Shown: positions 8,831 through 19,858, counted from the stretch's first letter. The stretch: DNA of 64,000 nucleotides from Altererythrobacter sp. CAU 1644 (GCF_029623755.1 NZ_CP121106.1:248001-312000), one strand, 5' to 3'. Translations and numbers: made by a program. Notes: generated from the letters alone by a model not told the origin.

Positions 8831-9484
8831 CTATCGGCTGTTGGTAACTGGCTGCCCCATGAGAAAGAGCGTCCTCAATCTCCGGTGAAGGTCCACAATC
8901 ATCCTTTCGTATGGCATCTTGCCATTTGACCGGATGAATTCGTTGAAATGCGCGAGCAGGAAATGAAACAAGATGAACTTTGCATCATCAATGTTCACCG
9001 ATTCCCTGATCCTGCGCGATGCAACCAGTTTGTTGAGCAGTTCTTCAAACTGCGAGTAGATGAATACCTCAAACTCATTGCGAATGGCGTCGATCGCCGG
9101 ATCCCCTTCTACCGATGAAGGGCCCAGATTCCCTGAACGAAATGCATCCCATAGTTTCAATTCTCGCCATTCGTCGGAGAAGCGGCAAGCTTCGTACATC
9201 GCGGCGATGGCATCGACGGGATCTTCGGGGGGGTCAGCTGCGATACGGGACGTCTTGACCTGCATTTCGCTGATCATCGATTGAACCAGCGCAAGGAATA
9301 TTCCGCCCTTGGAGCCGAAGTAGCTGTAGATCGTCCCTATGCTGACCTCTGCCTCTGCAGCAATGTCGTCGATCGTGGTCTTCGTGTAACCACGCTCCCG
9401 GAAGAGGCTCCGCGAGCTAGTCAGAATTGTCTCACGCCGCCGTTTCTTCGACTTTTCACGCAGCCCTGCCAATCCTGCCCCCAC
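8831..9484 (-). CDS. TetR/AcrR-family regulator
   Basis: A 217-residue regulator. The N-terminal helix-turn-helix (residues about 17-62) reads RRETILTSSRSLFRERGYTKTTIDDIAAEAEVSIGTIY, followed by a helical ligand domain. The start taken is GTG 9484, with GGAAG a few nt before; a TTG four codons inside is an alternative. It is divergent from the RidA operon and lies just upstream of the TonB receptor, so either or both could be its targets. Confidence 0.85.
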   Translation of the reverse strand: MGAGLAGLREKSKKRRRETILTSSRSLFRERGYTKTTIDDIAAEAEVSIGTIYSYFGSKGGIFLALVQSMISEMQVKTSRIAADPPEDPVDAIAAMYEACRFSDEWRELKLWDAFRSGNLGPSSVEGDPAIDAIRNEFEVFIYSQFEELLNKLVASRRIRESVNIDDAKFILFHFLLAHFNEFIRSNGKMPYERMIVDLHRRLRTLFLMGQPVTNSR

Positions 9485-9543
9485 TCAGCTTCCAGCCTAT
9501 ATTTGATGCCCTGAGAACCTAAAGCCCTTTCGGCCCCGGCACA

Positions 9544-9566
9544 AGAATCTTACATTATTAGAATCT
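9544..9566. promoter_or_regulatory. Direct AGAATCT repeat before the RidA operon
   Basis: AGAATCT occurs at 9544-9550 and 9560-9566 in an AT-rich stretch between the divergent TetR and RidA starts. A related block, TTTTAGAATGTCC, overlaps the TonB receptor promoter. These could be binding sites for the TetR protein; the evidence is only the shared motif and position. Confidence 0.25.
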
Positions 9567-9624
9567 GATTGCGTTTCTTTTATTTTTGACATACCCGGCT
9601 CGATGTTATGTCGGGAGAAAAGCT

Positions 9625-10020
9625 ATGAATCGAATTTTTCGCTCAGAAGACACCGAGAAGGCGATGGGATTCGCTTCCGCGGTACAAACGGGTCAGTTCC
9701 TTTGGGTGTCAGGCGTCGTCTCTTGGGACGCAACAATGTCCCCCATCCATGTTGGCGATACTCGCGCGCAGCTGGGCGAGGTCTATTCGCAGCTTGCTGA
9801 ACTGCTGGCAGCCAACGGGTCTAACATGGCCCACATCGTGAAAGAGACGATCTACACAACCGACGTTGATGGCGTCACAGCGGCACTCGAGGAGCGCCGA
9901 AGGTTCTTTGGCGAAGGCGCGGTCCCTGCCTCAACATTGATTGGTGTCTCGCGTCTCATTCATCCTGATCTGCGCATTGAAGTAGAGGTTGTCGCAATGA
10001 TTGCGGATGGCGCGCAATGA
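9625..10020 (+). CDS. RidA/YjgF-family protein
   Basis: A 131-residue RidA-family protein. Family members hydrolyse reactive enamines/imines from PLP enzymes, or act as deaminases in catabolic operons. Family features are FLWVSGVVSWDA, the stretch VKETIYTTDVDG, and the C-terminal PASTLIGVSRLIHPDLRIEVEVVA containing the usual Arg (here SRL) and Glu. ATG 9625 is preferred over an upstream TTG because GGGAGA at 9613-9618 precedes it at the right distance. Its stop overlaps the start of the fused E1 gene (ATGA). Confidence 0.85.
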   Translation: MNRIFRSEDTEKAMGFASAVQTGQFLWVSGVVSWDATMSPIHVGDTRAQLGEVYSQLAELLAANGSNMAHIVKETIYTTDVDGVTAALEERRRFFGEGAVPASTLIGVSRLIHPDLRIEVEVVAMIADGAQ

Positions 10021-12083
10021 ACATCTCACCTGAAGTTTTCAGCGAGACGGGTTCCTTCGATACCAGGCTGGATAGTGAGACGGCAATCGGCATCTATCAA
10101 ATTATGCGAAGAATTGCAGAGACCGATCAGTCGATACAGCGGCAGCTCGCCGCGGGTGAATTACAATTCCAATACTATCCCTGTGGCGGGCAGGAGGCGA
10201 TCCCGGCGGCGATTGCCCCACTGCTTTCGCCAGATGATCGGGCAGTTATCACATATCGATGCATCCATGACATTGTAGCCAAGGGCACCCCCATCAAATC
10301 GATCGTGGCTGAAATGTTCGGCAAGGCGACGGGGACTTGCGGCGGCAAAGGCGGCCCGATGCACCTATCCGATCCTGCAAATGGCCTGATGGCCACGACC
10401 GGTATCGTTGGTGCCGGCGCTCCGATAGCCAACGGCATTGCCCTAGCCAAGCAACTGGCCGGCAGCGGTCAGATTGTGATCTGCTCTTTTGGAGATGGAG
10501 CCGCCAATATTGGCGCTGTCCACGAAGCGCTCAATCTTGCCGGGTTGTGGAACCTGCCAGTTGTGTTTGTGTGTCAGAATAACCTCTATGCCGAATACAC
10601 CTCGTTCGAAGAATCGACTGCGGCCAGGACGATCGCAGAGCGAGGCCCATCTTATGGTATTGTCGGCCACAGAGTGGACGGTACGTCGCCTGAAGAAATC
10701 TACGAGGCAGCGCAGACGGCGATCACGCGTGCCCGCGCCGGTGAAGGGCCGACATTGCTCGAATGCGTCGCTCCACGTTTGCAGGGCCACGCTTTTGGAT
10801 CCGATGAAGCGCATATGGATGCCGAGATGTTGGCCGCTGGCCGTGCCGATCCGCCGATAGCAAAGTACCGTCGACAACTGATCGATTCATTCGGTGTTGA
10901 TCCAACGTTGCTTGACGCAATTGATGCAGAGGCCAAGACCGAGGTGCAGGACGCGCTCGAATTTGCAAAAGCCGCTCCTTTCCCGACCGAAGAGCAGCTG
11001 ATCCGCGATGTTTTCGCCCCTGGAGAAAAGCCGGTCATCGAATCTTTGCCGAGCAGGCCAATTGAAGTCGGCTGCGACGCGGCATTTACATCGATGCCCT
11101 ATGCCGGTGCAATCAACGCCGCTCTCGATCATGCTCTGACGCATGACGACAAGGTCGTCGTTCTTGGGGAAGATATCGCCGATCCCGCAGGCGGAGTAGC
11201 GAAGGCCACGATCGGCCTTTCCACCAAGCATGGTGCGGAACGTGTGCGCAACACGCCGATCTCAGAACAAGCAATTGTGGGGGCAGCGATCGGTGCCGCA
11301 ATGGAGGGATTGAGGCCCGTTGCCGAGATCATGCTGGCCGATTTCGCGATGGTTTGCATGGATCAGATCGCCAACCATGCGGCAAAACTGCGCTACATGT
11401 CAGGGGGGAAGACCACAGTTCCGCTGACAATCAGGATGTTAACAGCCGGCAATATCGGCAGTTTTGGCGCTCAGCACAGTCAGAGCCTTGAGGCTTGGTT
11501 TGCACACATTCCCGGTCTGAAAATTGCACTTCCCGCTACGCCTGCAGATGCAAAAGGTCTGTTGCTATCGGCAATTAACGATCCGGATCCCTGCATCGTG
11601 ATAGAATCCATGCGATGCTATTTCACGCCCGGCGATGTTCCGGACGGCGATTATCGTGTGCCGCTAGGGGTAGCGAAAGTTGTGCGTGAAGGTACAGATG
11701 CCACCGTTATCTCATACGGTTGGGCCCTTCACGAAGTTCTTGCTGCGGCAGGCGAATTGGCAGACGCAGGGATAGAGATTGAGGTGGTCGACCTGAGATC
11801 GATTGTTCCACTCGACATGGCTACTGTTTCAGCTTCCGTCGCAAAAACCGGTCGTGCGATGATAGTTCACGGGGCGGTCGAGTTTGGCGGAATAGGAGCC
11901 GAGATCGCTGCACGCCTCGCTGAGAACCACGGGGCGGAACTGAAAGCTCCTGTCGCCAGACTGGGGTCCGCATATACACCGGTACCCTTTGCCCAAAACC
12001 TCGAGGCGGCTCATTTTCCCGATCCATCTTCAATTGTCGAACGGCTCAAATCGCTGATCGGAGGTGCAGATGGCGAAAGTTAA
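10017..12083 (+). CDS. Fused alpha-beta E1 component of a 2-oxoacid (acetoin/branched-chain type) dehydrogenase
   Basis: A 688-residue thiamine-diphosphate enzyme. Residues 1-330 are the E1-alpha domain, with the TPP motif GDG (159-161) to NN (188-189). From about residue 345 the chain is E1-beta (YAGAINAALDHALTHDD, then VRNTPISEQAIVGAAIGAAMEGLRPVAEI and SYGWALHEVLAAAGEL). The subunits are separate proteins in many acetoin and branched-chain complexes; here they are one chain. It decarboxylates a 2-oxoacid or similar substrate and passes the acyl group to a lipoyl carrier, evidently the small protein encoded next. No E2 acyltransferase or E3 is in this operon. Confidence 0.88.
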   Translation: MNISPEVFSETGSFDTRLDSETAIGIYQIMRRIAETDQSIQRQLAAGELQFQYYPCGGQEAIPAAIAPLLSPDDRAVITYRCIHDIVAKGTPIKSIVAEMFGKATGTCGGKGGPMHLSDPANGLMATTGIVGAGAPIANGIALAKQLAGSGQIVICSFGDGAANIGAVHEALNLAGLWNLPVVFVCQNNLYAEYTSFEESTAARTIAERGPSYGIVGHRVDGTSPEEIYEAAQTAITRARAGEGPTLLECVAPRLQGHAFGSDEAHMDAEMLAAGRADPPIAKYRRQLIDSFGVDPTLLDAIDAEAKTEVQDALEFAKAAPFPTEEQLIRDVFAPGEKPVIESLPSRPIEVGCDAAFTSMPYAGAINAALDHALTHDDKVVVLGEDIADPAGGVAKATIGLSTKHGAERVRNTPISEQAIVGAAIGAAMEGLRPVAEIMLADFAMVCMDQIANHAAKLRYMSGGKTTVPLTIRMLTAGNIGSFGAQHSQSLEAWFAHIPGLKIALPATPADAKGLLLSAINDPDPCIVIESMRCYFTPGDVPDGDYRVPLGVAKVVREGTDATVISYGWALHEVLAAAGELADAGIEIEVVDLRSIVPLDMATVSASVAKTGRAMIVHGAVEFGGIGAEIAARLAENHGAELKAPVARLGSAYTPVPFAQNLEAAHFPDPSSIVERLKSLIGGADGES

Positions 12084-12321
12084 GTTGAAGCTGCCTAAGC
12101 TCGCCGTCTCGATGCAGAGCGGGACTATTGCCGCATGGCATGTGAACGACGGCGAGAGCGTCTCTGAAGGACAGAAACTCTACGACGTAGAGGGAGACAA
12201 GACCACCTTTGAAGTTGAGAGCCCAATAGCCGGGGTCGTGACTCGGCTGCGTATGGTGGGAGACGAGATCCCGGTCGGAACAGAGGTTATCGAAATCGAC
12301 ATGCTCCCAACGAGCGCATGA
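12070..12321 (+). CDS. Free-standing lipoyl-domain protein
   Basis: An 83-residue protein that is only a lipoyl/biotinyl domain: LPKLAVSMQSGTIAAWHVNDGESVSEGQ, then the modification site VEGDKTTFEVESPIAG with K44 as the expected lipoylation site. ATG 12070 follows GGAGGT (12060-12065) and overlaps the E1 gene by 14 nt. Such a domain is normally the N-terminus of an E2 acyltransferase, but here the frame stops after it. It probably serves the fused E1, with E2 and E3 supplied by genes elsewhere or not needed. Confidence 0.85.
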   Translation: MAKVKLKLPKLAVSMQSGTIAAWHVNDGESVSEGQKLYDVEGDKTTFEVESPIAGVVTRLRMVGDEIPVGTEVIEIDMLPTSA

Positions 12322-12323
12322 TC

Positions 12324-12340
12324 GATAGCCGCCGGCTATC
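12324..12340 (+). other. Hairpin directly after the lipoyl gene
   Basis: GATAGCC-GCC-GGCTATC, a perfect 7-bp stem 2 nt after the stop codon. There is no following T-run, so it may stabilise the mRNA end rather than terminate transcription. From here to 12599 I see no gene. Confidence 0.3.
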
Positions 12341-12599
12341 TGGGTCTAAGACTAGCTCGCTTCCACGCCTTACTTTGTCCGTCAATCAAGTGGGTTTGCT
12401 CTGACAGGCCACTTGCGGAAAGTTCACACCCACGCATCCAATCGGATGTTGAAAGCATGGGGCAGTCTCATGGCATTCCGTCCAAGAGAAGTGCCGGCGT
12501 ATCCATCTGAACTCTTCTGATGGCTTGCCAGGGAGTAGAGCCGACATAACCACGGCCTGCTGAGAAGCTTTGAAACACGCGAAATATCAATAAGATAGG

Positions 12600-12690
12600 T
12601 GGCGGAGCAGGAGGGATTCGAACCCTCGATACGGGGTTACCGTATACACACTTTCCAGGCGTGCGCCTTCGACCACTCGGCCACTGCTCC
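12600..12690 (-). tRNA. tRNA-Ser (anticodon GGA)
   Basis: On the minus strand the gene begins GGAGCAG and ends CTGCTCC-G-CCA, with the CCA encoded (12602-12600). The anticodon loop CTGGAAA (anticodon at 12656-12654) reads serine UCC/UCU codons. A long variable arm (TATACGGTAACCCCGTAT) typical of tRNA-Ser and the T-arm GGTTCGAATCC are present. The length of 91 nt fits a class II tRNA. Confidence 0.97.
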
Positions 12691-12919
12691 GCACTATGTC
12701 CGCGCTATTGCTTCGCTGCTTGAGCGCGTTCCCGTCTGCCCTATCGCTTCTCCACATGAGTGCAAGGGATCGGTGATCACCCCTTGGACTTCAAGTAGCG
12801 GGAGGCGCGGTTGGCCAGCAAGAAGGCGCGCCTTTAACGACAGCATGCAGCAAGCGCAAGGCGAAGCGCCTTTCTCCCATGCCACCTTCTCACATTCTGT
12901 GATATACCGACTCGGGTAA

Positions 12920-13005
12920 GCGGTGCTGCGCGGTTAGGCATACCCTGGCGAACACCGCTTTCGAGGCCCCTTTCCGCCCTCAAAAACGCGTGGAAAGGGG
13001 CTTTT
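12920..13005 (+). ncRNA. Candidate structured leader or small RNA ending in a terminator
   Basis: A region with paired arms GCGGTG (12920-12925) and CACCGC (12953-12958) enclosing a smaller GGT/ACC helix, followed 7 nt later by a strong terminator hairpin. It lies between the tRNA-Ser gene (opposite strand) and the cyclophilin start codon 31 nt downstream. It could be an independent small RNA or a 5' leader with an attenuator for the cyclophilin gene. I do not recognise a known RNA family. Confidence 0.35.
12966..13005 (+). terminator. Rho-independent terminator upstream of the cyclophilin gene
   Basis: Perfect 10-bp stem GCCCCTTTCC (12966-12975) with GGAAAGGGGC (12992-13001), a 16-nt loop and TTTT (13002-13005). 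The T-run is on the plus-strand side only, so it stops rightward transcription just before the cyclophilin gene. Confidence 0.7.
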
Positions 13006-13036
13006 GATTGGCGCGCGCCGATGGCACACCGCTGCC

Positions 13037-14044
13037 ATGAAGAATCTCCTCATGGCCGCCGCAGCGACGATCTCCCTCGCCTCTCCCATCCACGCGCAAG
13101 ACGAAGCCGCTGAGGCATTCCTTTCACCCGGCGAGATCGTCGAACAGGCTGCGCCCGAGGAATGGGTCGCAATCCCGGCCGAAGAACTGCTGGTGATGGA
13201 TCTGACGCCCGATCGCGAGGGCAATGCGCGCCGCGTGATCATCCAACTGATGCCCGCCCCGTTCTCGCAAGGCTGGGTCGAGAACATCAAAACACTCACC
13301 CGTAGCGGATGGTTCGACGGGACAGCGGTGATCCGGGTGCAGGACAATTACGTTGTCCAATGGGGCGATCCTGCTGCTGACGAGGAAGGCGCCAAGCCCT
13401 TGCCCGAAGGGCTAAAGGTGATGGAGGAGAGCGAATACTCGGCCTCGACACATATTCGCACGATCGGGTCGCCTGCGCCTGTAACCTACGAATCGCTTCG
13501 CAAGCGAGACGAACTTCGGTTAGAGCAGTGGCTTCCCTCCGACCCCTATTCACGGGCTCCATTCCAAGGCGTGAAGTTCCATGCCGGGTGGCCAGTTGCA
13601 ATTGATGAGACGCAGGCCTGGCCCGTCCATTGCTACGGCATGGTCGGGGTCGGGCGCGGCATGTCGCCCAACACGGGTGACGGTAGCTCACTCTATACCG
13701 TGATCGGACACGCACCGCGGCATCTCGACCGCAATATCGCGCTGGTCGGGCGGATCGTCGAGGGAATGGAGCACCTCTCCTCGCTGCCGCGCGGCCACGG
13801 TCCGCTCGGCTTCTATGCCGATGACGAACTCGACAAGCGCACCGAGATCGTTGCGGTGCGAATGGGCAACGAACTGGAGGAATTCCCGCAGCCGCAATTC
13901 GAATATCTTTCGACCGAAAGCGAGAGCTTCGCCAAATATGCCGAGGCGCGCGCCAACCGGCGCGACCCGTTCTTCATCATCCCGGCGGGCGGCGCGGATA
14001 TCTGCAATATTCCTGTGCCCATTCGCGCCGTGCCGACCGAATGA
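13037..14044 (+). CDS. Periplasmic peptidyl-prolyl cis-trans isomerase, cyclophilin type
   Basis: A 335-residue protein with signal peptide MKNLLMAAAATISLASPIHAQ. The cyclophilin core is seen in VIIQLMPAPFSQGWVENIKTLTRSGWFDGTAVIRVQDNYVVQWGDP and in GRGMSPNTGDGSSLYTVIG. It is longer than minimal cyclophilins (about 165 residues) because of insertions and a C-terminal tail. It assists proline isomerisation in the envelope. ATG 13037 is chosen because the signal peptide starts there. Its stop overlaps the next start (ATGA). Confidence 0.85.
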   Translation: MKNLLMAAAATISLASPIHAQDEAAEAFLSPGEIVEQAAPEEWVAIPAEELLVMDLTPDREGNARRVIIQLMPAPFSQGWVENIKTLTRSGWFDGTAVIRVQDNYVVQWGDPAADEEGAKPLPEGLKVMEESEYSASTHIRTIGSPAPVTYESLRKRDELRLEQWLPSDPYSRAPFQGVKFHAGWPVAIDETQAWPVHCYGMVGVGRGMSPNTGDGSSLYTVIGHAPRHLDRNIALVGRIVEGMEHLSSLPRGHGPLGFYADDELDKRTEIVAVRMGNELEEFPQPQFEYLSTESESFAKYAEARANRRDPFFIIPAGGADICNIPVPIRAVPTE

Positions 14045-14358
14045 CGCTCGAGCGCGTCATTCACACCACGCCCCTCCAGCGGTGGGAGGGTGATCGCGGC
14101 ACATATTACCATGTCGTGATCGGTAACCAGGCGGCAGAAGCCATCACCATGCATGAGCGCATCCGGCGGCTCGAACTCGGCTCGCGACGCGGCTTCGGCT
14201 CGGTCAAGGTCATGGCGCGCATCGGCGATACGCAGTGGAAGACGTCGGTCTTTCCGAGCAAGACGGGCGAGTGGTGGTTGTTGGTCAGCCGAAAGGTGAT
14301 CCGCGCAGAGGATCTGGCGCTCGGCGAGATGCTGTCGGTGGAACTGGAACTGCTCTAG
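14041..14358 (+). CDS. DUF1905-domain protein
   Basis: A 105-residue protein matching the DUF1905 beta-barrel pattern: a GTYYHVVI strand, RRGFGSVKVMARIGDTQWKTSVFPSKTGEWWLLVSRKVIRAEDL and a final GEMLSVELEL strand. The function of the family is not known. It overlaps the cyclophilin stop by 4 nt and so is probably co-translated; its 3' end overlaps the convergent VOC gene by 4 nt. Confidence 0.7.
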   Translation: MTLERVIHTTPLQRWEGDRGTYYHVVIGNQAAEAITMHERIRRLELGSRRGFGSVKVMARIGDTQWKTSVFPSKTGEWWLLVSRKVIRAEDLALGEMLSVELELL

Positions 14359-14761
14359 CGCTCCGTCTGCTCGGCTTCCTCGGCGCTCTCGGAAACGAGC
14401 TCGACCTTCTGCATCAATTCGATCCTGTTGCCGAAGGGATCAGCGACATCGCCGCGCTTGTAGCCATCGAGCGGCTTGCCCGGCGTGAAGGGAATACCGT
14501 TTTCTTCCAGCCTGGTGACAAGGGAAGGAAGGTCGTCGACGAGCAGCGCCGGATGCGCGCGCTGCGCCGGCAGGAAGTCCTGCTCGACCCCGCAGTGGAT
14601 ATGCGCGCTGCCTGCCGTGAACCAGCAGCCGCCGCTGATCGCAAGATGCGCCGGCTTGGGCACTTCCGTCATGCCGAGGATGTCGACGAAGAACTCACGC
14701 GCCTCGTATTCGCCGCCATGAGGGATGGCGAGTTGGATATGGTCAATGCCGAGAACTGCCA

Positions 14762-14762
<1 letters not shown>
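14355..14762 (-). CDS. VOC (glyoxalase-fold) family protein
   Basis: A 135-residue single-module vicinal-oxygen-chelate protein: GIDHIQLAIPHGGE at the start gives the first metal-ligand position, HIHCGVE the middle strand, and VADPFGNRIELMQ the end with a ligand Glu. Proteins of this type include bleomycin/fosfomycin-resistance-like and dioxygenase-like members; no specific substrate is evident. It touches the RelA/SpoT gene by one nucleotide on the same strand. Confidence 0.8.
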
Positions 14763-16852
<2,090 letters not shown>

Positions 16853-16914
16853 GCTGAGCCAAATGTGCGGTGCGGCACGTTTTATTGCAACGCAAAAAGC
16901 GGGATTTCCGGTTT

Positions 16915-18792
16915 CTAGCCGCCCTTGGCGAAAAGCTTGTCGACCTCGCCCTGGGTAAATGAGTGATAGCGGCCACGGGTCTTGGCATAGAGGGGCTGCG
17001 CGATCGCCATACCCCAGGCGCCTTCGTCAACAAGCGTCTGGAACAACGGCCTGATGAATTTGGCGCGGCCAATTCGGCCCATGAATTCCTCCGCCAATGG
17101 GACTGCAGGCTGGTAGCGGTTGTCGAGCGCCAGCTTGAGCCAGAGGAAGCGCAATTCGTTGTTGCCAGTCTTCGACAAGCCGAGTTCACGGTCGAGCTTC
17201 GCCAGCGCCTCGCCGGTTTGCTCGGCTGGGAGGTTGCGCAGGAACCGCTGCTGTTCGGCCGCAGTCCAGCCCTTCCATGCTGCAGCCGGGATCGCTGCGT
17301 CTGAGGAATAGGCTGCAACTGCCGCATCGACTTCGGCGAAGGCCTTGGGGTCGGGGCGCGCGACGTTGCTCGGCAGACCGGGTTCGTAGATCCATTCGCG
17401 CAGCATCAGCGCCTCGGCTTCGGCCTCGTCCTTGGCGAGATTGGTCTTGAGGTCCTCGTAGATCATCGCCGAAGTCGCGGGTTGGAAAGCATGCTTGTCG
17501 AACCACTGGCGCAGCCACGCATCGAAGCGCTCGCGCCCGACTTGGCGCTCGAGCGTCCGCAGGAAGAACGAGCCCTTGTCATAAGCGATACCGCTGCCGA
17601 GTTCGTAATCGCCGACCTTCTGGTGCAGTGCTGTCCCGGGGTCAGTAGCGCCTTTCTCTTCCAGCGCGTCTTCGATTTCCTGGAAGCTCAATGCCGCTTC
17701 CTGTTCGGCGCGTTCCTTGCCGTAAATCTCTTCTACGATGCGGTTCTCGAAATAGGAGGTGACCCCTTCATTGAGCCAGCTGTCGCCCCACACTGCATTG
17801 GTGACGAGATTGCCCGACCAGCTATGCGCCAGTTCATGCGCGATGAGGCCGGTCAGGCTCCGGTCGCCGGCAATGAAGGTCGGTGTGAGGAAGGTCATCA
17901 CCGGGTTTTCCATCCCGCCGTATGGGAAGGCCGGCGGCAGGACGATCATGTCGTAGCGGCCCCAACGGTAGGGGCCGTAGAGCTTCTCGGCCGCATCGAT
18001 CATCTTCTCGGTGTCCTGGAGCTCGGCAACCGCCGCTTCGATGATCGACGGTTCCGCCCAGACACCGCTGCGTTCGCCCAGATCGCGATGGACGATGTCA
18101 CCCGCGGCGATAGCGATCAGGTAAGGTGCGACCGGCTTGTCCATTTCGAACGCGAAGCTCCGCCGCCCATCTCCTGCGTCTTCAGGCTCGCCCTGCGACA
18201 GTCCGGACATCACCACGGTAAGTTCCACGGGCGCGGTGATTCTGGCGCTCCAGGTCTGGCGGATGCCGGGGCTGTCCTGCGTCGGGATCCAGGTCCGATT
18301 GAGGATTTCCTGCCCCTGGCTGAACACGAAGGGGTGCTTGCCGCCCGCAGTCTGTTCGGGCGTCAGCCACTGGAGCGAATCCGCATCCTTGGCCGAATAG
18401 GCAATCGTGAGCTCGCGTGTTTCGCCAATCTGCACCGTTAACGGCGCGCCCTTCTCACCATCCTCTTCACCGAGTTCCCATTCGAGCGGGCGTCCTTCGC
18501 CGTCGGTGATCGATTCAATCTCGAGCCCCTTGCTGTCGAGCACGACCTCTTGCGCATCTTCCTGCGCGATAAGATCGAGCATTACCGTCCCCGCAACCAA
18601 CTGCTGGTCGAAATCGAGATCGAGCTCCAGATCGACATGCACCACGCGCGCTTCTTGCGGACGAGCATAGGTCTTGCCGTCGACCGCGTCCGCTCCGGTC
18701 AGGATCGGAGCCACTTTCGGCGCGCTGGTGTCGCCGCCCGACGGGCTGCAGGCAGCGAGAAAAAGGGCGGTGGCGGCAACAACAAGGCGCAT
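16915..18792 (-). CDS. M1-family zinc aminopeptidase, lipoprotein
   Basis: A 625-residue gluzincin. The exopeptidase motif GGMEN is at residues 292-296, the zinc site HELAH at 319-323, and the third ligand Glu at 342, exactly 18 residues on. The N-terminus MRLVVAATALFLAACSPSGG carries a lipobox (LAAC), so it is probably membrane-anchored in the periplasm. ATG 18792 is preferred to an upstream in-frame start because of the lipobox and a GGAG 9 nt before it. It trims N-terminal residues from peptides. Confidence 0.92.
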   Translation of the reverse strand: MRLVVAATALFLAACSPSGGDTSAPKVAPILTGADAVDGKTYARPQEARVVHVDLELDLDFDQQLVAGTVMLDLIAQEDAQEVVLDSKGLEIESITDGEGRPLEWELGEEDGEKGAPLTVQIGETRELTIAYSAKDADSLQWLTPEQTAGGKHPFVFSQGQEILNRTWIPTQDSPGIRQTWSARITAPVELTVVMSGLSQGEPEDAGDGRRSFAFEMDKPVAPYLIAIAAGDIVHRDLGERSGVWAEPSIIEAAVAELQDTEKMIDAAEKLYGPYRWGRYDMIVLPPAFPYGGMENPVMTFLTPTFIAGDRSLTGLIAHELAHSWSGNLVTNAVWGDSWLNEGVTSYFENRIVEEIYGKERAEQEAALSFQEIEDALEEKGATDPGTALHQKVGDYELGSGIAYDKGSFFLRTLERQVGRERFDAWLRQWFDKHAFQPATSAMIYEDLKTNLAKDEAEAEALMLREWIYEPGLPSNVARPDPKAFAEVDAAVAAYSSDAAIPAAAWKGWTAAEQQRFLRNLPAEQTGEALAKLDRELGLSKTGNNELRFLWLKLALDNRYQPAVPLAEEFMGRIGRAKFIRPLFQTLVDEGAWGMAIAQPLYAKTRGRYHSFTQGEVDKLFAKGG

Positions 18793-18958
18793 TCGAGAAA
18801 CTCCGCAGATCGGGTGCCGGCACTGGGTCCGGAGGATTGAACTTGGCCCTATATCGTACCCTGCGGCTTGCGCCAGCCTGAAGCGATGCATTCGTTTGCC
18901 GTCTGGCGCAGTAAGTGCGGCATTGATATGTGAACGTTATCAATAAAAGGAGATGGTC

Positions 18959-19858
18959 ATGAACTGGCTTGCAAATGCACTGGCACTCGCAGTCGCGCTT
19001 ACAGTGACAGCTCCGCTCAGCGCGTCCGATGATGTCCGCGAGGCTGCGGATGCAAGTTCGCCCGAGCGCGAGTTGATATTCGCGGAAGAGTTCAATGCAA
19101 TGGCCCTCGATCGGGACAACTGGGTCGTCATCGGTGCCGATTTCTGGGTCAACAACGAGCAACAGGCCTATATCGATGATCCCGCCGTGATCGGATTCAT
19201 CGACGATGTCGAAGGGGCCGACGGCGGCGTCCTGATGCTGAGGCCACTCTACAAGCCGGGCGTCGATCCTCACCCTGAACGCAAGGCCGATTTCGTTTCT
19301 GGGCGTATCGAGAGCAAGGGCAAGTTCGACTTCACCTATGGTCGCGCCGAAGCCCGCATCCGCATGCCCGACGCAGTTGGCGTCTGGCCCGCCTGGTGGC
19401 TGCTCGGCAACGGCAAGTGGCCTGACACCGGCGAAATCGACATCATGGAGTATGTCGGCGAGAAGGATTGGATCGGCGTTGCACTGCACGGCCCGGGCTA
19501 TTCGGGCGAGACCCCGCTGGTGAACAAGTTTTTCTTCCCGCAGGGCTCCGATGTGACTCAGTGGCACACCTATGCGGTCGAATGGACCGAGGACCAGCTG
19601 CTGTTCGAGGTCGACGGCCACCTGATCTATCGCGTGACCCGCCCGATGGTCGAGAATTACGGGAAATGGCGCTTCGACAACCCGAAGCACCTGATCCTCA
19701 ACTTCGCGCTGGGCGGGGCCTACCCGTTCAAGACCAATGGCATCAAACAGCCTTACAACGGCGTCCCGGCCGCAACGGTCGAGAAGATCAAGACCGGCAA
19801 GGTTGCCATGCTGGTCGACTGGGTTCGCATCTACGCGCCGGCAGAAACGAGCGAGTAG
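18959..19858 (+). CDS. Secreted glycoside hydrolase family 16 protein
   Basis: A 299-residue protein with a signal peptide (MNWLANALALAVALTVTAPLSAS). The GH16 catalytic signature GEIDIMEYVG contains both catalytic Glu residues and the central Asp. The flanking VWPAWWLLGNGKWPDT and HTYAVEWTEDQLLFEVDG are typical of laminarinase/beta-glucanase-like GH16. ATG 18959 is chosen over an ATG at 18953 because GGAG ends at 18952, immediately before the latter. The stop codon abuts hemF, which runs towards it. Confidence 0.9.
   Translation: MNWLANALALAVALTVTAPLSASDDVREAADASSPERELIFAEEFNAMALDRDNWVVIGADFWVNNEQQAYIDDPAVIGFIDDVEGADGGVLMLRPLYKPGVDPHPERKADFVSGRIESKGKFDFTYGRAEARIRMPDAVGVWPAWWLLGNGKWPDTGEIDIMEYVGEKDWIGVALHGPGYSGETPLVNKFFFPQGSDVTQWHTYAVEWTEDQLLFEVDGHLIYRVTRPMVENYGKWRFDNPKHLILNFALGGAYPFKTNGIKQPYNGVPAATVEKIKTGKVAMLVDWVRIYAPAETSE

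Noticed and set aside
9586..9614. TTGACA as -35 of the RidA operon promoter
   Set aside because: The hexamer is perfect, but no acceptable -10 follows at 16-18 nt, and the start codon would be almost at the transcription start.
12599..12919. Plus-strand open frame of about 106 codons beginning MAEQEGFEPSIRGY
   Set aside because: It lies across the tRNA-Ser gene; this is the well-known false frame produced by the complement of a tRNA-Ser.
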